The translations under genes and the position numbers were made by a program. A stretch of 64,000 bases of DNA from an uncultured Clostridia bacterium (GTDB taxonomy: Bacteria > Bacillota > Clostridia > Oscillospirales > Acutalibacteraceae): positions 1 through 64,000 of the forward strand of contig CALHND010000002.1 in NCBI GenBank assembly GCA_938034875.1, written 5' to 3'. The notes under the pieces are model-generated. The model had not been told where the DNA came from. It saw nothing but the letters and a program-made list of their open reading frames with translations, and did no database searches. Below are positions 1-7,509 of the stretch, piece by piece. Numbering within the stretch: position 1 is the stretch's first letter; each line of letters opens with the position of its first letter.

Positions 1-2
1 AT

Positions 3-374
3 TGTACCGCTACCATTGACGGATACACAGATTTCATTTTTATCAATCGCTTCGGCAATCCACAACATCAGGGAACGCTCAATAAAGCAATCCGCCGCAT
101 AATTCGTGACTGTAATGATGAGCAGTTTTTGAAGAACGAAAATCCCGAAGTGCTGCTTCCGCATTTTAGCTGCCATTCATTAAGACATACATTTACGACG
201 AGAATGTGCGAAGCGGGCGTGAATGTCAAGGTCATTCAAGACACGCTTGGTCATAAGGATATTTCAACAACGCTTAATATCTATACCGATGTAACGAAGG
301 AGCTTCGGCAGTCCGAATTTGAAGGTCTTGACTCATATTTCAAAAGCGAGTATAATAAAGTGTCAGACGAGTAA
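3..374 (+). CDS. Tyrosine recombinase (phage/ICE integrase), C-terminal part
   Basis: The frame is open from the window edge, so the gene is cut off upstream and only about 123 C-terminal residues are visible. They hold the catalytic half of a tyrosine recombinase: the HSLRHTF box (His and Arg II), the LGHKD box (His III) and the nucleophile tyrosine in LNIYTDV. These enzymes cut and rejoin DNA at att sites through a 3'-phosphotyrosine link and serve prophages and integrative elements. The stop at 372-374 is followed by about 200 bp without a gene and then a strong hairpin terminator. The integrase gene usually lies at one end of its element, so an element boundary is expected near here. The visible part looks intact. 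Which element it served cannot be told. Confidence 0.93.
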   Translation, partial: CTATIDGYTDFIFINRFGNPQHQGTLNKAIRRIIRDCNDEQFLKNENPEVLLPHFSCHSLRHTFTTRMCEAGVNVKVIQDTLGHKDISTTLNIYTDVTKELRQSEFEGLDSYFKSEYNKVSDE

Positions 375-550
375 GGAATATTTCGGAGACGATGATAAAA
401 AGCTTATACACCATTTACACCAATTTGTACTCCAATCCACCGAAAAACAGCACGAATTTATAGGGATATAGCGATTCCGGAAGAAACGCTGTTTAGACCT
501 GTTATGAGATATGAGGAGGTTTAGGACGGATTGAAAAGATGGTTGCTTTC

Positions 551-572
551 GTCCCCACAATGAAACCGATTG
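551..572 (+). repeat. 22-bp direct repeat, copy 1 (second copy at 6168-6189)
   Basis: GTCCCC-ACAATGAAACC-GATTG recurs at 6168-6189 with two mismatches. Each copy is followed within about 45 bp by a hairpin whose stem contains CTATGAC. The copy here lies just past the integrase gene, where an attachment site would be expected. It may be an att-like end or simply a shared 3' end of related elements. Confidence 0.45.
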
Positions 573-584
573 ATTAAGAAAATC

Positions 585-619
585 AACACCCTATGACTAA
601 TAAGTCATGGGGTGTTTTT
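585..619 (+). terminator. Hairpin terminator after the integrase
   Basis: A perfect 14-bp stem with one G-T pair (585-598 with 603-616), a 4-base AATA loop and a run of T. It resembles the hairpins at 5317-5356, 6207-6240 and 44122-44156, which share the CTATGACT or TTGACT arm. It can end transcription in either direction, since the protease gene on the minus strand stops at 634. Confidence 0.85.
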
Positions 620-633
620 ATAGATTGAATCTA

Positions 634-2061
634 TTATCTTATTCCATTTAGGTATGCAATATCAATTTCCGAACCAGAATATTCATATATACTTGTTCCG
701 TCTCCCATTTTCTCACCTTGTTTCCAACAAGAGAAAACACCGATTATTTCTATTCGTTCTCCAACTGAAACAGGAATGTTTTTTCTTATTCCGTGTGTAT
801 AGTTACAAGATAATGAATAGATATTAGCTCGAATAAACGGATGCTCTGTAAAGTGAGTGCCGCTGTCCTTTTCCTTATCATAATTTACATCTCTTGTTAC
901 CTTTTCTTTGTTTGATATATATAATTCAATTTTAAAATCATCAGTGAACATATTAATGCTTGAAACATAGGATATTATCTTTATGTACTTTTTATCATAT
1001 TGAAGGGGATTTCTTTTTAATTGGTCTAATGTCACTACAATCGGTTTTCCATATGTAAATGTATAATAATCATCAATATGATTTTCCCAATATGTTTCTT
1101 CAAGAGGTGTGGCTTCTATAGAAGTGCTTTTAGATCGATATAGTTTTTGAACTAAATCGATTGGAATGGCAAGATTTAAGTTTTGACCCTCCGTAAATGA
1201 TGCATTAGTAATTCCGACAACTTCTCCTCTTTCATTAAAAAGGGCTCCGCCACTACTTCCATTTGATATTGGTGCTGTAAATTGGAGAATGTCATAATCG
1301 TTTTGCATAATGCGAGCACTTAAATTGCCTTTTGATACGGTATTCTTTATCCCAAGTGGACTTCCAATTGCAGTCACGGTTTCGCCTTTTTTCAAAATAG
1401 ATGGATCACCGATTTTTAACGGTGTTAGGGTTGTTTCTTGTTCGAGTTTTAGAATGACAATATCTTGATTTTCGTTTTGGTGCCAAACACCTGCGACGTT
1501 ATATGTGATATCTTGGTCTGTGGATACCTTCATAGAATACACTTCATCAATAACATGATAATTTGTAACAATCATATCTTTATGAAATAAAACAGCTCCG
1601 CTACCTGTTGCTATTTCTTTTCCGAGGTGATCATAGCAGAACACCTTTACTACTGAAGCTTCAGCGTTTGCAATAGCATCTGTGTCTTCTGAAAAATGTT
1701 TGATAATGATATTTGTTTTCTCAATAGAAAAGTTTGGTTTTAGCCAAAAGAGGCAACCGATTCCAATAAGTACAAGGGTGACTAATGTTAAAACAAAATA
1801 TCGGGGTTCTGTAAACATTCGCGTTTTCCGTTCTTTGCATTGCGGTTTCGTATCTGCGGTTTCTTCCTTCACATTTGACAATAATTCGTCGGTTGTTTTA
1901 TTAAAAATTTTAGCAAGAGATAAAACAGTTTCAATTGATGGTTGGGATTGGCTATTTTCCCAAAGACTAATGCTTTGCCTTGTGACACCCAATTTTTCAG
2001 CAAGGGTTTCTTGTGACATATTTGCTTGCTTGCGGAATTTTTTAATATTATCGCCTAACAT
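634..2061 (-). CDS. HTH-XRE / transmembrane / trypsin-like serine protease fusion
   Basis: This 475-residue protein has four parts. Residues 4-62 are a Cro/CI-type helix-turn-helix (MSQETLAEKLGVTRQSISLWE). A hydrophobic segment lies at about 88-107. A trypsin-like S1C domain spans about 130-305, with a readable triad of His169 (TNYHV), Asp200 (QDIVILKL) and Ser270 (GSSGGA). A beta-rich tail from about 340 to 475 may be OB-like. There is no PDZ domain. The topology should put the HTH in the cytoplasm and the protease outside. HTH and HtrA-like proteases are each common, but I do not recognise this fusion as a characterised system. I infer a membrane-tethered regulator responding to envelope signals. 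It has its own promoter and an AAAGGAG ribosome binding site, and sits between integrase and element remnants, which suggests transfer. Confidence 0.88.
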   Translation of the reverse strand: MLGDNIKKFRKQANMSQETLAEKLGVTRQSISLWENSQSQPSIETVLSLAKIFNKTTDELLSNVKEETADTKPQCKERKTRMFTEPRYFVLTLVTLVLIGIGCLFWLKPNFSIEKTNIIIKHFSEDTDAIANAEASVVKVFCYDHLGKEIATGSGAVLFHKDMIVTNYHVIDEVYSMKVSTDQDITYNVAGVWHQNENQDIVILKLEQETTLTPLKIGDPSILKKGETVTAIGSPLGIKNTVSKGNLSARIMQNDYDILQFTAPISNGSSGGALFNERGEVVGITNASFTEGQNLNLAIPIDLVQKLYRSKSTSIEATPLEETYWENHIDDYYTFTYGKPIVVTLDQLKRNPLQYDKKYIKIISYVSSINMFTDDFKIELYISNKEKVTRDVNYDKEKDSGTHFTEHPFIRANIYSLSCNYTHGIRKNIPVSVGERIEIIGVFSCWKQGEKMGDGTSIYEYSGSEIDIAYLNGIR

Positions 2062-2084
2062 ATAAAAACTCCTTTCCTATTAGT

Positions 2085-2113
2085 ATTATAAGACAATAAT
2101 AACTTGCATTCAA
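2085..2113 (-). promoter_or_regulatory. Promoter of the HTH-protease gene
   Basis: Read on the minus strand, TTGAAT, a 17-base spacer and TATAAT fit a vegetative sigma-A promoter. The -10 is about 25 bases before the start codon, leaving a very short leader with an AAAGGAG site. Confidence 0.6.
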
Positions 2114-2426
2114 TAAAAAGTCGATTGCATTTTGTAAAATTTTACTTTCCATTGAGAGATTTCTTTATTTAATTTATACCACAAACAATTATAAAGTTCA
2201 ATATTTGTGCAATTATACGAGTCTTAACGATTCTTATAGAATCTTTATGACTCTTTCTCTTTTATATAACGCTCTTATTAATCATTATGATTATATAAGC
2301 ATTATGAGTCTTTATCTTAAACATACAGTAATTGAGAGTTATCAAGATTAAGAAAAGAGTAAAGAATCCTCTTGATTGTTTAAAGAGTAGAGACCAATAC
2401 TTTAAATAAAAAAAATAATAGAATAA
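2114..2426. other. AT-rich intergenic stretch with iterated GACTCTT-like words
   Basis: I see no gene here. The words GACTCTT, GAATCTTTATGACTCTTT and AAAGAGTAAAGAATC recur in both orientations between about 2219 and 2395. They could be operator-like repeats or chance in AT-rich DNA. Confidence 0.3.
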
Positions 2427-2729
2427 GTTTTAAACTTCAATATTAGTTTTAGTGATACTCCTGTTAAAAATTTTAACAATACCGCCGCTTCCCCTGCTTC
2501 GGAAATAAAACCGTCCCATACTTGGATAGGTGATTGTGAAATGTGTAAAAGGCAAGATGTTAAGTTGTTTAACATGAAAATTGTAGACGATACTGGAACA
2601 AGGTACACAGATGTTTGTGAAGATTGTGCAAGAAAATACAACTGCACAAATAACAGAAAAAAAGCATTAGACGAGCTTCTCCGTAGCGGGTTGATTTCCA
2701 AAGAAGAATACGAAGCGAAAACGGCGTAA
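2427..2729 (+). pseudogene. 5'-truncated zinc-ribbon / SHOCT-like protein remnant
   Basis: The frame is open from a TAA at 2424-2426 to the stop at 2729. The coding-looking part contains CEMC, then CEDC and a further Cys, which suggests a zinc-binding ribbon. The tail KKALDELLRSGLISKEEYEAK matches the SHOCT pattern (short helical C-terminal domain with LxxLxxxGxIxxEEY). The only in-frame ATG, at 2541, falls inside the first CxxC and would remove a metal ligand. No ATG, GTG or TTG lies further upstream in the open frame. I therefore read it as the 3' end of a gene whose 5' part was lost. SHOCT tails often occur in phage and integrative-element proteins. If translated from 2541 it would be a 62-residue protein. 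Confidence 0.5.
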
Positions 2730-2797
2730 AACAGCTGTATTACAGGGTTTCTAAAACTCTACAAAAAGCATTTTACGACACTTTTACGACATTTTAA
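2717..2797 (+). repeat. About 80-bp repeat, copy A, ending in tandem 11-bp arm-like repeats
   Basis: This segment starts at the last codons of the SHOCT remnant and is roughly 85% identical by eye to 5228-5307. It ends in two tandem 11-mers, TTTTACGACAC (2771-2781) and TTTTACGACAT (2782-2792). Tandem short direct repeats of this sort resemble the arm-type binding sites of tyrosine integrases in Tn916-like elements. That role is inferred. Confidence 0.55.
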
Positions 2798-2929
2798 AAA
2801 TTGTAAACAGCCTCATATTTTTACTTCAATTGGGACAAAGCTATGAGCACTTTATGAGCTCTTGCACCAATAATGTATCAAATAAAGCAGGTTGTGTATT
2901 TTCTCACCCTGATTTTTCCAAAATAGTGT

Positions 2930-2958
2930 TTGACGAAACAGTAATATAATATTATAAT
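2930..2958 (+). promoter_or_regulatory. Promoter of the alkaline phosphatase gene
   Basis: TTGACG, 17 bases, TATAAT. The -10 lies about 48 bases before the ATG at 3006, and the ribosome binding site TGGAGG follows. I see no clear Pho-box repeat, though I cannot exclude one. Confidence 0.65.
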
Positions 2959-3005
2959 ATTAATTAACTTGTTTTTTATTTCATTTAGCGTAATGGAGGG
3001 TAAAT

Positions 3006-4760
3006 ATGAAAAAAATTATAGCTTTATTACTGGTCTTAATGCTGGTTTTATCGGTCTTTGCTTCCTGCGGCGACACAAATGAAACAGCCGACGTAACGTC
3101 ATCGGACGAAATCCCTGTTTCGTCACAGGTAATTGATGTAAACCTTTATCAAGATGCGGTTGACGCTCTCAGCCAAACCGAATTAAAACTCGACGGCTCA
3201 CACGAGGTTTCTGAGAATTTGATTGTCGCAATTAACAGCGCCGAATACACCGAGCCGAAAAACTTTATTTATATGATTGGTGACGGAATGGGCTTCAACA
3301 TTGTCGAAGCTACAAGAGCGAAGTACGAGGACAGCTTGTATCAAAGCAAGCTTGCGATCAATCAACTGCCCGTTCAAAGCTCCCAGACCACCTATTCGGC
3401 TGATGCCGAAGTAACCGATTCCGCTGCCGGCGGTACCGCTCTGGCAACGGGATTCAAAACCTCGAACCAAACCGTCGCGATGAATCACAATGATTCGGAA
3501 AGCTACAAAACACTTCTCGAGCTTGCCGCTGAAAAGGGTAAAAGCACAGGCGTTGTTGTAACATCAAATGCCACCGATGCTACACCCGCTGCCTTCACTG
3601 CACACGTAGCCGATCGCTATTTACAGGAAGATATTGCCGCTCAACAGCTTAAAAAGCTCACCGACGGCACCCTCGATATTGTGCTCGGCGGCGGTAAAAA
3701 ATATTATGACGCTGACGTGAACAAAGACGAACTCGACACCGCAAAGAATGCATCGGTTACATACACGGAAAGCTGGGAAGAAGCAGAAAAGGCAACCCTT
3801 CCCCTTGTCGGTCTTTTTGCCGAAGAAAATCTCGATACTCACGACGAAAATACTCCCTCGATTGCGCAAATGACCGACCTTGCGATCGACCTCCTTGACG
3901 ATGACGAAAATGGATTTTTCCTCATGATCGAGGGCTCACAAATTGACAAAAAAGCTCACAATAACGAGTTTGAAAATCAAATAAAAGAAATGAGTGACTT
4001 TGACTGTGCGATAACTGTCGCAATGCGCTTCGTTGCGCTTAACCCAGACACAGTCCTCATCATCACCGCCGACCACGAAACAGGCGGTCTCGAAATTCCT
4101 GCCGACGCTACCGCAAGCACCGCCGGCAACTCATACTACACCACCGGCAACCATACTTCAAAGGCGGTTCCCGTTGCTGCAGTCGGCAAGGGTACAGAAG
4201 CCCTGCTCGGCATAAACGAAAATGTTGACGTTGCAAGATTTTTTGCAACGGCTCTCGGCGAAGCAAACTTTGGTGAAAAGAGCCAATTCACTACTATAAA
4301 GGACGAATTCAGCAAGAATGACGTAAAGGCGCTGACAGCCAATAACTCGACCATAAACAATCACACCCTAGTTGAAAAAACAAAGAGCGGTTCACTTGCC
4401 GTCCACTTCAACAACGCTCACAATTCACTCTCGATTTCGGGCGAATTGCTTAAATCCGACACCGAACTGACAAACGGTATGCGTGCGATACATATTACCG
4501 TGAAAAACACCGACGAAAAAACCGTTTTGCTACCGCAGTTGAAAGCGAAAATTGCTTATGCGACCGCAACACTTGTTCCCCAGGTTGCCTATATAGGCGG
4601 AAAATCGACCATGAGAGTTACCTATGTACTTCCTCAATGGGCATGGACCGAAAAATCCACTGAATCAATAAAACAGATCAACTTTTGGTACAAAGAAGGA
4701 CAGCAAATCAACCTCGAGCTCGACGACTTTGTGCTTGTCACAAGAGCTGATAATAAATAA
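3006..4760 (+). CDS. phoA: Alkaline phosphatase, secreted lipoprotein
   Basis: This 584-residue protein has a lipoprotein signal peptide with a lipobox near residues 17-20 (FASC), so it should be anchored outside the membrane. Family motifs are clear: MIGDGMG (metal-binding Asp), TDSAAGGTALATG (nucleophilic Ser after Asp), EGSQIDKKAH (metal Glu/Asp/His) and TADHETGG (metal Asp/His). These zinc/magnesium enzymes hydrolyse phosphate monoesters and release inorganic phosphate. Residues from about 430 on form an additional C-terminal domain of unknown role, making it longer than the roughly 450-residue E. coli enzyme. It has its own promoter and terminator and stands alone. The phoA symbol is by family only, and another PhoA/PhoB-type paralogue name would fit as well. 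Confidence 0.92.
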   Translation: MKKIIALLLVLMLVLSVFASCGDTNETADVTSSDEIPVSSQVIDVNLYQDAVDALSQTELKLDGSHEVSENLIVAINSAEYTEPKNFIYMIGDGMGFNIVEATRAKYEDSLYQSKLAINQLPVQSSQTTYSADAEVTDSAAGGTALATGFKTSNQTVAMNHNDSESYKTLLELAAEKGKSTGVVVTSNATDATPAAFTAHVADRYLQEDIAAQQLKKLTDGTLDIVLGGGKKYYDADVNKDELDTAKNASVTYTESWEEAEKATLPLVGLFAEENLDTHDENTPSIAQMTDLAIDLLDDDENGFFLMIEGSQIDKKAHNNEFENQIKEMSDFDCAITVAMRFVALNPDTVLIITADHETGGLEIPADATASTAGNSYYTTGNHTSKAVPVAAVGKGTEALLGINENVDVARFFATALGEANFGEKSQFTTIKDEFSKNDVKALTANNSTINNHTLVEKTKSGSLAVHFNNAHNSLSISGELLKSDTELTNGMRAIHITVKNTDEKTVLLPQLKAKIAYATATLVPQVAYIGGKSTMRVTYVLPQWAWTEKSTESIKQINFWYKEGQQINLELDDFVLVTRADNK

Positions 4761-4814
4761 ACTGTGAAGAAAATCTGACCAAAAGATTAGCCGCAAAAAA
4801 CTGAAAACAGACAA

Positions 4815-4849
4815 AAAACCTCGCAGAGATATTTGCTGCGAGGTTTTAT
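4815..4849 (+). terminator. Terminator after the alkaline phosphatase gene
   Basis: An 8-bp stem CCTCGCAG / CTGCGAGG (4819-4826 with 4836-4843) followed by TTTTATATT. Confidence 0.8.
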
Positions 4850-4856
4850 ATTCTTA

Positions 4857-5012
4857 TTATAAACAAGTCTTTGATGTAAATGACGGTTGGGGTGGGATGA
4901 AGCTGTAACATTGATGCAGACGCCATGGGCAATCACCTTTTTTGCCACCTCGTCAGCGCTAAGGAACTGCGAATGCCAATTTGCCGCAAGGTCTTTAAAA
5001 TTTGTGGCTCTT
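4857..5012 (-). pseudogene. Possible fragment of a mobile-element gene
   Basis: The minus strand has an open stretch with better codon quality and higher GC than its surroundings, reading DLAANWHSQFLSADEVAKKV and then IAHGVCINVT. It resembles the EVAxxLIAHGV wording of small phage proteins, but I cannot name a family. It begins right after an in-frame TGA and has no start codon. A second short open piece just upstream on the same strand (about 5010-5130) is broken too. This looks like decayed accessory DNA. Confidence 0.25.
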
Positions 5013-5227
5013 CACATATAATATATATGGTTTGAGGAGAAGTCCCACTCTATAACGTAGACTTTCTCAACATTTGCCGAATTGCTCTCCAATTCATAAA
5101 AGAATAAGGTAAGCAATGGCAAGTAGTAAATCTGGACGCAAAATCGTCCTCAAAAATGACTCTTTCGAGACAAACGGGGATAAGTAAATTAGTCAACAAG
5201 AATTTTCTCACAATGGTACCAATTGAT

Positions 5228-5307
5228 TAAAAAACGGCGTAAAATAGCGGTATTACAGGGCTTACAAAACTCTATAAAAGGCATTTTACTACACTTTTAC
5301 TACATTT
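5228..5307 (+). repeat. About 80-bp repeat, copy B, ending in tandem 11-bp arm-like repeats
   Basis: This is the second copy of the segment at 2717-2797, including the AACGGCGTAA that holds the stop codon of the SHOCT remnant in copy A. It carries the tandem 11-mers TTTTACTACAC (5284-5294) and TTTTACTACAT (5295-5305). No SHOCT coding sequence precedes this copy, so it may be the scar of a second, deleted element. Confidence 0.55.
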
Positions 5308-5316
5308 GAAAAAATG

Positions 5317-5356
5317 AAAACACCCTATGACTACAAAAGTCATGGGGTGTTTTTTC
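5317..5356 (+). terminator. Hairpin terminator following repeat copy B
   Basis: A 16-bp stem (5317-5332 with 5338-5353), an ACAAA loop and a T tract. It is nearly the same sequence as the terminator at 585-619, differing mainly in the loop. Confidence 0.8.
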
Positions 5357-5778
5357 ATTTTATAGGTTGCTTTTTTATTAACTCTACGATTTTATTATAT
5401 AATATTTTTATTACTGCTTTACTTAAAATGGTATAAAAAAAGCACCTCATTGTTTGAGATGCAAAAAAATATAAAACTAACTACAAAATACACTTGGCTT
5501 TTACACCAAACCCTACGATAATATAATGACAGAAAGGAAATAACTTACAAGTAATTAAGAAAGGAGCTAAGCCAATGGCAAACCGAAAGAAGTATAAAAG
5601 CGGAAGCTAAACCGTTACCCGATCGGCTCACGTACCGCAGTTTTCTGGCTACTTAACAATTCGATTGCCTTGATAATAAAATCACTCGAATGGTAAAGTA
5701 AGTAACCCGAAAGCGAGTGGTAAACCGCTTCTGCTCCATTTCAATTTTAACGGTTTTTTGTTGGCTGTAAATAACGAA
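5357..5778. other. Intergenic accessory DNA without a convincing gene
   Basis: The only gene-like item is a 12-codon frame at 5575-5610 (ATG to TAA) behind a good AAAGGAG site, reading MANRKKYKSGS. It could be a leader peptide or chance. A CACTCG / CGAGTG inverted pair lies at 5684-5689 and 5716-5721. No longer coding frame is supported. Confidence 0.35.
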
Positions 5779-5877
5779 ATGATTATAGATTATATTCAGA
5801 TAGCTTTATCCAGTGTTTCTATCGTTTTGTCAATTACTATTATAGATGCTATTAACCTATACCTCTCAAGTAAATAA
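5779..5877 (+). CDS. Small hydrophobic peptide, possible type I toxin-like
   Basis: A 32-residue frame, MIIDYIQIALSSVSIVLSIT followed by IIDAINLYLSSK, is one predicted membrane helix with a short polar tail. Short hydrophobic peptides like this in Firmicute mobile elements are often holin-like or TxpA-type toxins silenced by an antisense RNA. I see no strong ribosome binding site, and the frame is open upstream without a better start. I cannot show an antisense promoter by eye. The size, hydrophobic pattern and position among element remnants are the only support. Confidence 0.3.
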   Translation: MIIDYIQIALSSVSIVLSITIIDAINLYLSSK

Positions 5878-6053
5878 TTATTGGAGCGGTTGCATATCAT
5901 GGTGCATCCTCTCATTTCTTTTTGTCTTTCTTTGACAATACCATACTAACATAATAAATTGAAGCGACAGTGGATATTTAGAGCGAAGCAACATAGGTAT
6001 TTAAACAACAGAAAACCCGAAGTAGTAAGGCAAACCAAAGATTTCCTAACAAA

Positions 6054-6090
6054 ACAAACCGAGTGGCAAAAATCACTCGGTTTCCTTTAA
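6054..6090 (+). terminator. Hairpin terminator
   Basis: Stem AAACCGAGTG / CACTCGGTTT (6056-6065 with 6074-6083) with an 8-base loop, followed by CCTTT. It could serve the small frame upstream. Confidence 0.65.
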
Positions 6091-6093
6091 AAT

Positions 6094-6125
6094 TTTTATG
6101 ACTTTTACGACAATTTTTATGACAA
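6094..6125 (+). repeat. Third set of arm-like tandem repeats
   Basis: Three tandem units of about 10-12 bp: TTTTATGAC, TTTTACGACAA and TTTTTATGACAA. They match the 11-mers at 2771-2792 and 5284-5305 and are again followed within about 100 bp by a CTATGAC hairpin. Confidence 0.4.
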
Positions 6126-6167
6126 TTATCCGTGACGATTTAATAAGATGTAGAACTTACAAAAGTA

Positions 6168-6189
6168 GTCCCCTCAATGAAACCAATTG
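6168..6189 (+). repeat. 22-bp direct repeat, copy 2
   Basis: GTCCCC-TCAATGAAACC-AATTG matches 551-572 at 20 of 22 positions. The two copies bracket 5.6 kb of accessory genes, and this copy lies at the junction with conserved chromosome (the cotJ operon). Confidence 0.45.
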
Positions 6190-6206
6190 CAGAGTAAAAA
6201 GATAAA

Positions 6207-6240
6207 GGACTATGACACTTTGAAGTCATAGCCCTTTTTA
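6207..6240 (+). terminator. Terminator between accessory zone and cotJ operon
   Basis: GGACTATGAC (6207-6216) pairs with GTCATAGCCC (6225-6234) with one internal mismatch, followed by TTTTTATTT. Read on the minus strand it could also end the cotJABC transcript, whose last gene stops at 6300. Confidence 0.7.
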
Positions 6241-6299
6241 TTTGCACAATAGCCGATTTATATAAGAAAGATGCCCAAAACAGACTTTTTCTTGATGTT

Positions 6300-6920
6300 C
6301 TATCTATCATCGCAAGGTTTTACCGGTGAATCAAACGATGGATTGAATATATAGAAGTTACGGTCGTTTAACTTATCCTGCAAACGGCGAAGTGCTTCAC
6401 CAAATCTTTGGTAATGCACTACCTCACGCTGACGCAGGAATTTAATCGGGTCGCGTACATCAGGATCATCGGTAAACCGCAAAATGTTATCGTAGGTCGT
6501 GCGTGCCTTTTGCTCGGCAGCCAAATCTTCATGCAAATCGGTAATAGGGTCACCCTTAGACTGCAAATATGCGGCTGTAAATGGAACTCCTGAAGACGAT
6601 GAAGGATATATACCTGTCGTGTGGTCAACAAAATAGGTATCAAAGCCACTTTTCTTAATTTCTTCTTCGCTTAATTCACGAGTAAGCTGATGAACTATAG
6701 CTCCAACCATCTCAAGATGCGCCAGTTCTTCCGTGCCTATGTCCGTTAGAATTGCTTTCAGTTCAGGCATCGGCATGGTATAACGCTGGCTCAGATAACG
6801 GAGCGATGCCCCTAATTCACCGTCAGCGCCGCCATACTGGGCTGAAACAAGCTTCGCTAATGCAGGATTTGGTCGTGCAATTTTTACCGGATACTGCAAT
6901 TTTTTCTCATAAGTCCACAT
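6300..6920 (-). CDS. cotJC: Spore coat protein CotJC (manganese-catalase-like)
   Basis: A 206-residue ferritin-like protein starting MWTYEKKLQYPVKI, with the diagnostic GGADGELGASLRYLSQR segment and the metal-ligand-like helix IGTEELAHLEMVGAIVHQL. CotJC belongs to the manganese-containing catalase family and is deposited in the spore coat. Its start overlaps the cotJB stop (TAATG), so the genes are translationally coupled. It is the last gene of cotJABC. Transcription in related bacteria is under mother-cell SigE. The promoter lies before cotJA and I could not assign it confidently. Confidence 0.96.
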   Translation of the reverse strand: MWTYEKKLQYPVKIARPNPALAKLVSAQYGGADGELGASLRYLSQRYTMPMPELKAILTDIGTEELAHLEMVGAIVHQLTRELSEEEIKKSGFDTYFVDHTTGIYPSSSSGVPFTAAYLQSKGDPITDLHEDLAAEQKARTTYDNILRFTDDPDVRDPIKFLRQREVVHYQRFGEALRRLQDKLNDRNFYIFNPSFDSPVKPCDDR

Positions 6921-7198
6921 TAGTTATCAACCTCCCCTAACGTTAACGGATTTTCTACATCCCATGGCCACGGGTCTCTTACCCATTCAGAACGGGTGTC
7001 ACCGTACATATCCATAGGACGAAGCGGTCCAAATCGCTTTTCGTATTCCTGACGTAACGCGCGTGCGCGTTCATCGTATTTTTGCATAGCCATCAGCGCT
7101 GAACGGTCATTTGGATGGGTATCAAGATACATATGCATTTCCCACGCAGCAAACTGTGCGCTCGAAAGCCGTCGAAGAAGCATTTCTCTGTCGCTCAT
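6920..7198 (-). CDS. cotJB: Spore coat protein CotJB
   Basis: A 92-residue protein with the CotJB signature: REMLLRRLSSAQFAAWEMHM, the helix YLDTHPNDRSALMAMQKYDERA, and an acidic, Trp/Pro-rich tail ending around WPWDVENP. CotJB is a small spore coat component whose molecular function is unknown. It is needed with CotJA and CotJC for assembly of the CotJ part of the coat. The start overlaps the cotJA stop in ATGA, and the stop overlaps the cotJC start in TAATG. Confidence 0.95.
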   Translation of the reverse strand: MSDREMLLRRLSSAQFAAWEMHMYLDTHPNDRSALMAMQKYDERARALRQEYEKRFGPLRPMDMYGDTRSEWVRDPWPWDVENPLTLGEVDN

Positions 7199-7410
7199 CT
7201 TTTAACCCCTCCAAACCCCTTAAGGAACGGCTTATCAAGGTCAGGAAATAACGTTCCCTGACTAAGCGCGTCCTCATCTGTATAAACCGTTGTTAGCGTC
7301 TGTAAAGGCACATATGCCATTGCCAGAACAGGATTTCTAATTGGCTCTGCTCCCTCTGTTGCCGGAAGAGAACCGCAAACATATCCGTCTGTGAAACTAT
7401 CGTTTCTCAA
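7195..7410 (-). CDS. cotJA: Spore coat associated protein CotJA
   Basis: A 71-residue protein containing NPVLAMAYVPLQTLTTVY and LSQGTLFPDLDKPF, the hallmark of CotJA proteins. It starts with TTG at 7408-7410, behind AGAGGCG. No in-frame ATG keeps the conserved N-terminus. It is the first gene of a tightly overlapping three-gene coat operon. The operon is a marker for endospore formation, in line with sigG and sigK near 27 kb. Confidence 0.93.
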   Translation of the reverse strand: MRNDSFTDGYVCGSLPATEGAEPIRNPVLAMAYVPLQTLTTVYTDEDALSQGTLFPDLDKPFLKGFGGVKR

Positions 7411-7509
7411 ATTGAGACGCCTCTTTTCAATACATAATAAAGCTGTCTTTAAACCCAGACAAACTTCAATACACTATATGTACAGGCATCATGATTTGTT
7501 AATTTTATC

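Noticed and set aside
363..560. Short minus-strand frame after the integrase
   Set aside because: No ribosome binding site and no protein-like pattern; it lies in the probable att region.
2402..2701. 99-codon minus-strand frame over the SHOCT remnant
   Set aside because: AT-rich shadow rich in Phe/Leu/Ser; the plus strand carries the recognisable cysteines and SHOCT tail.
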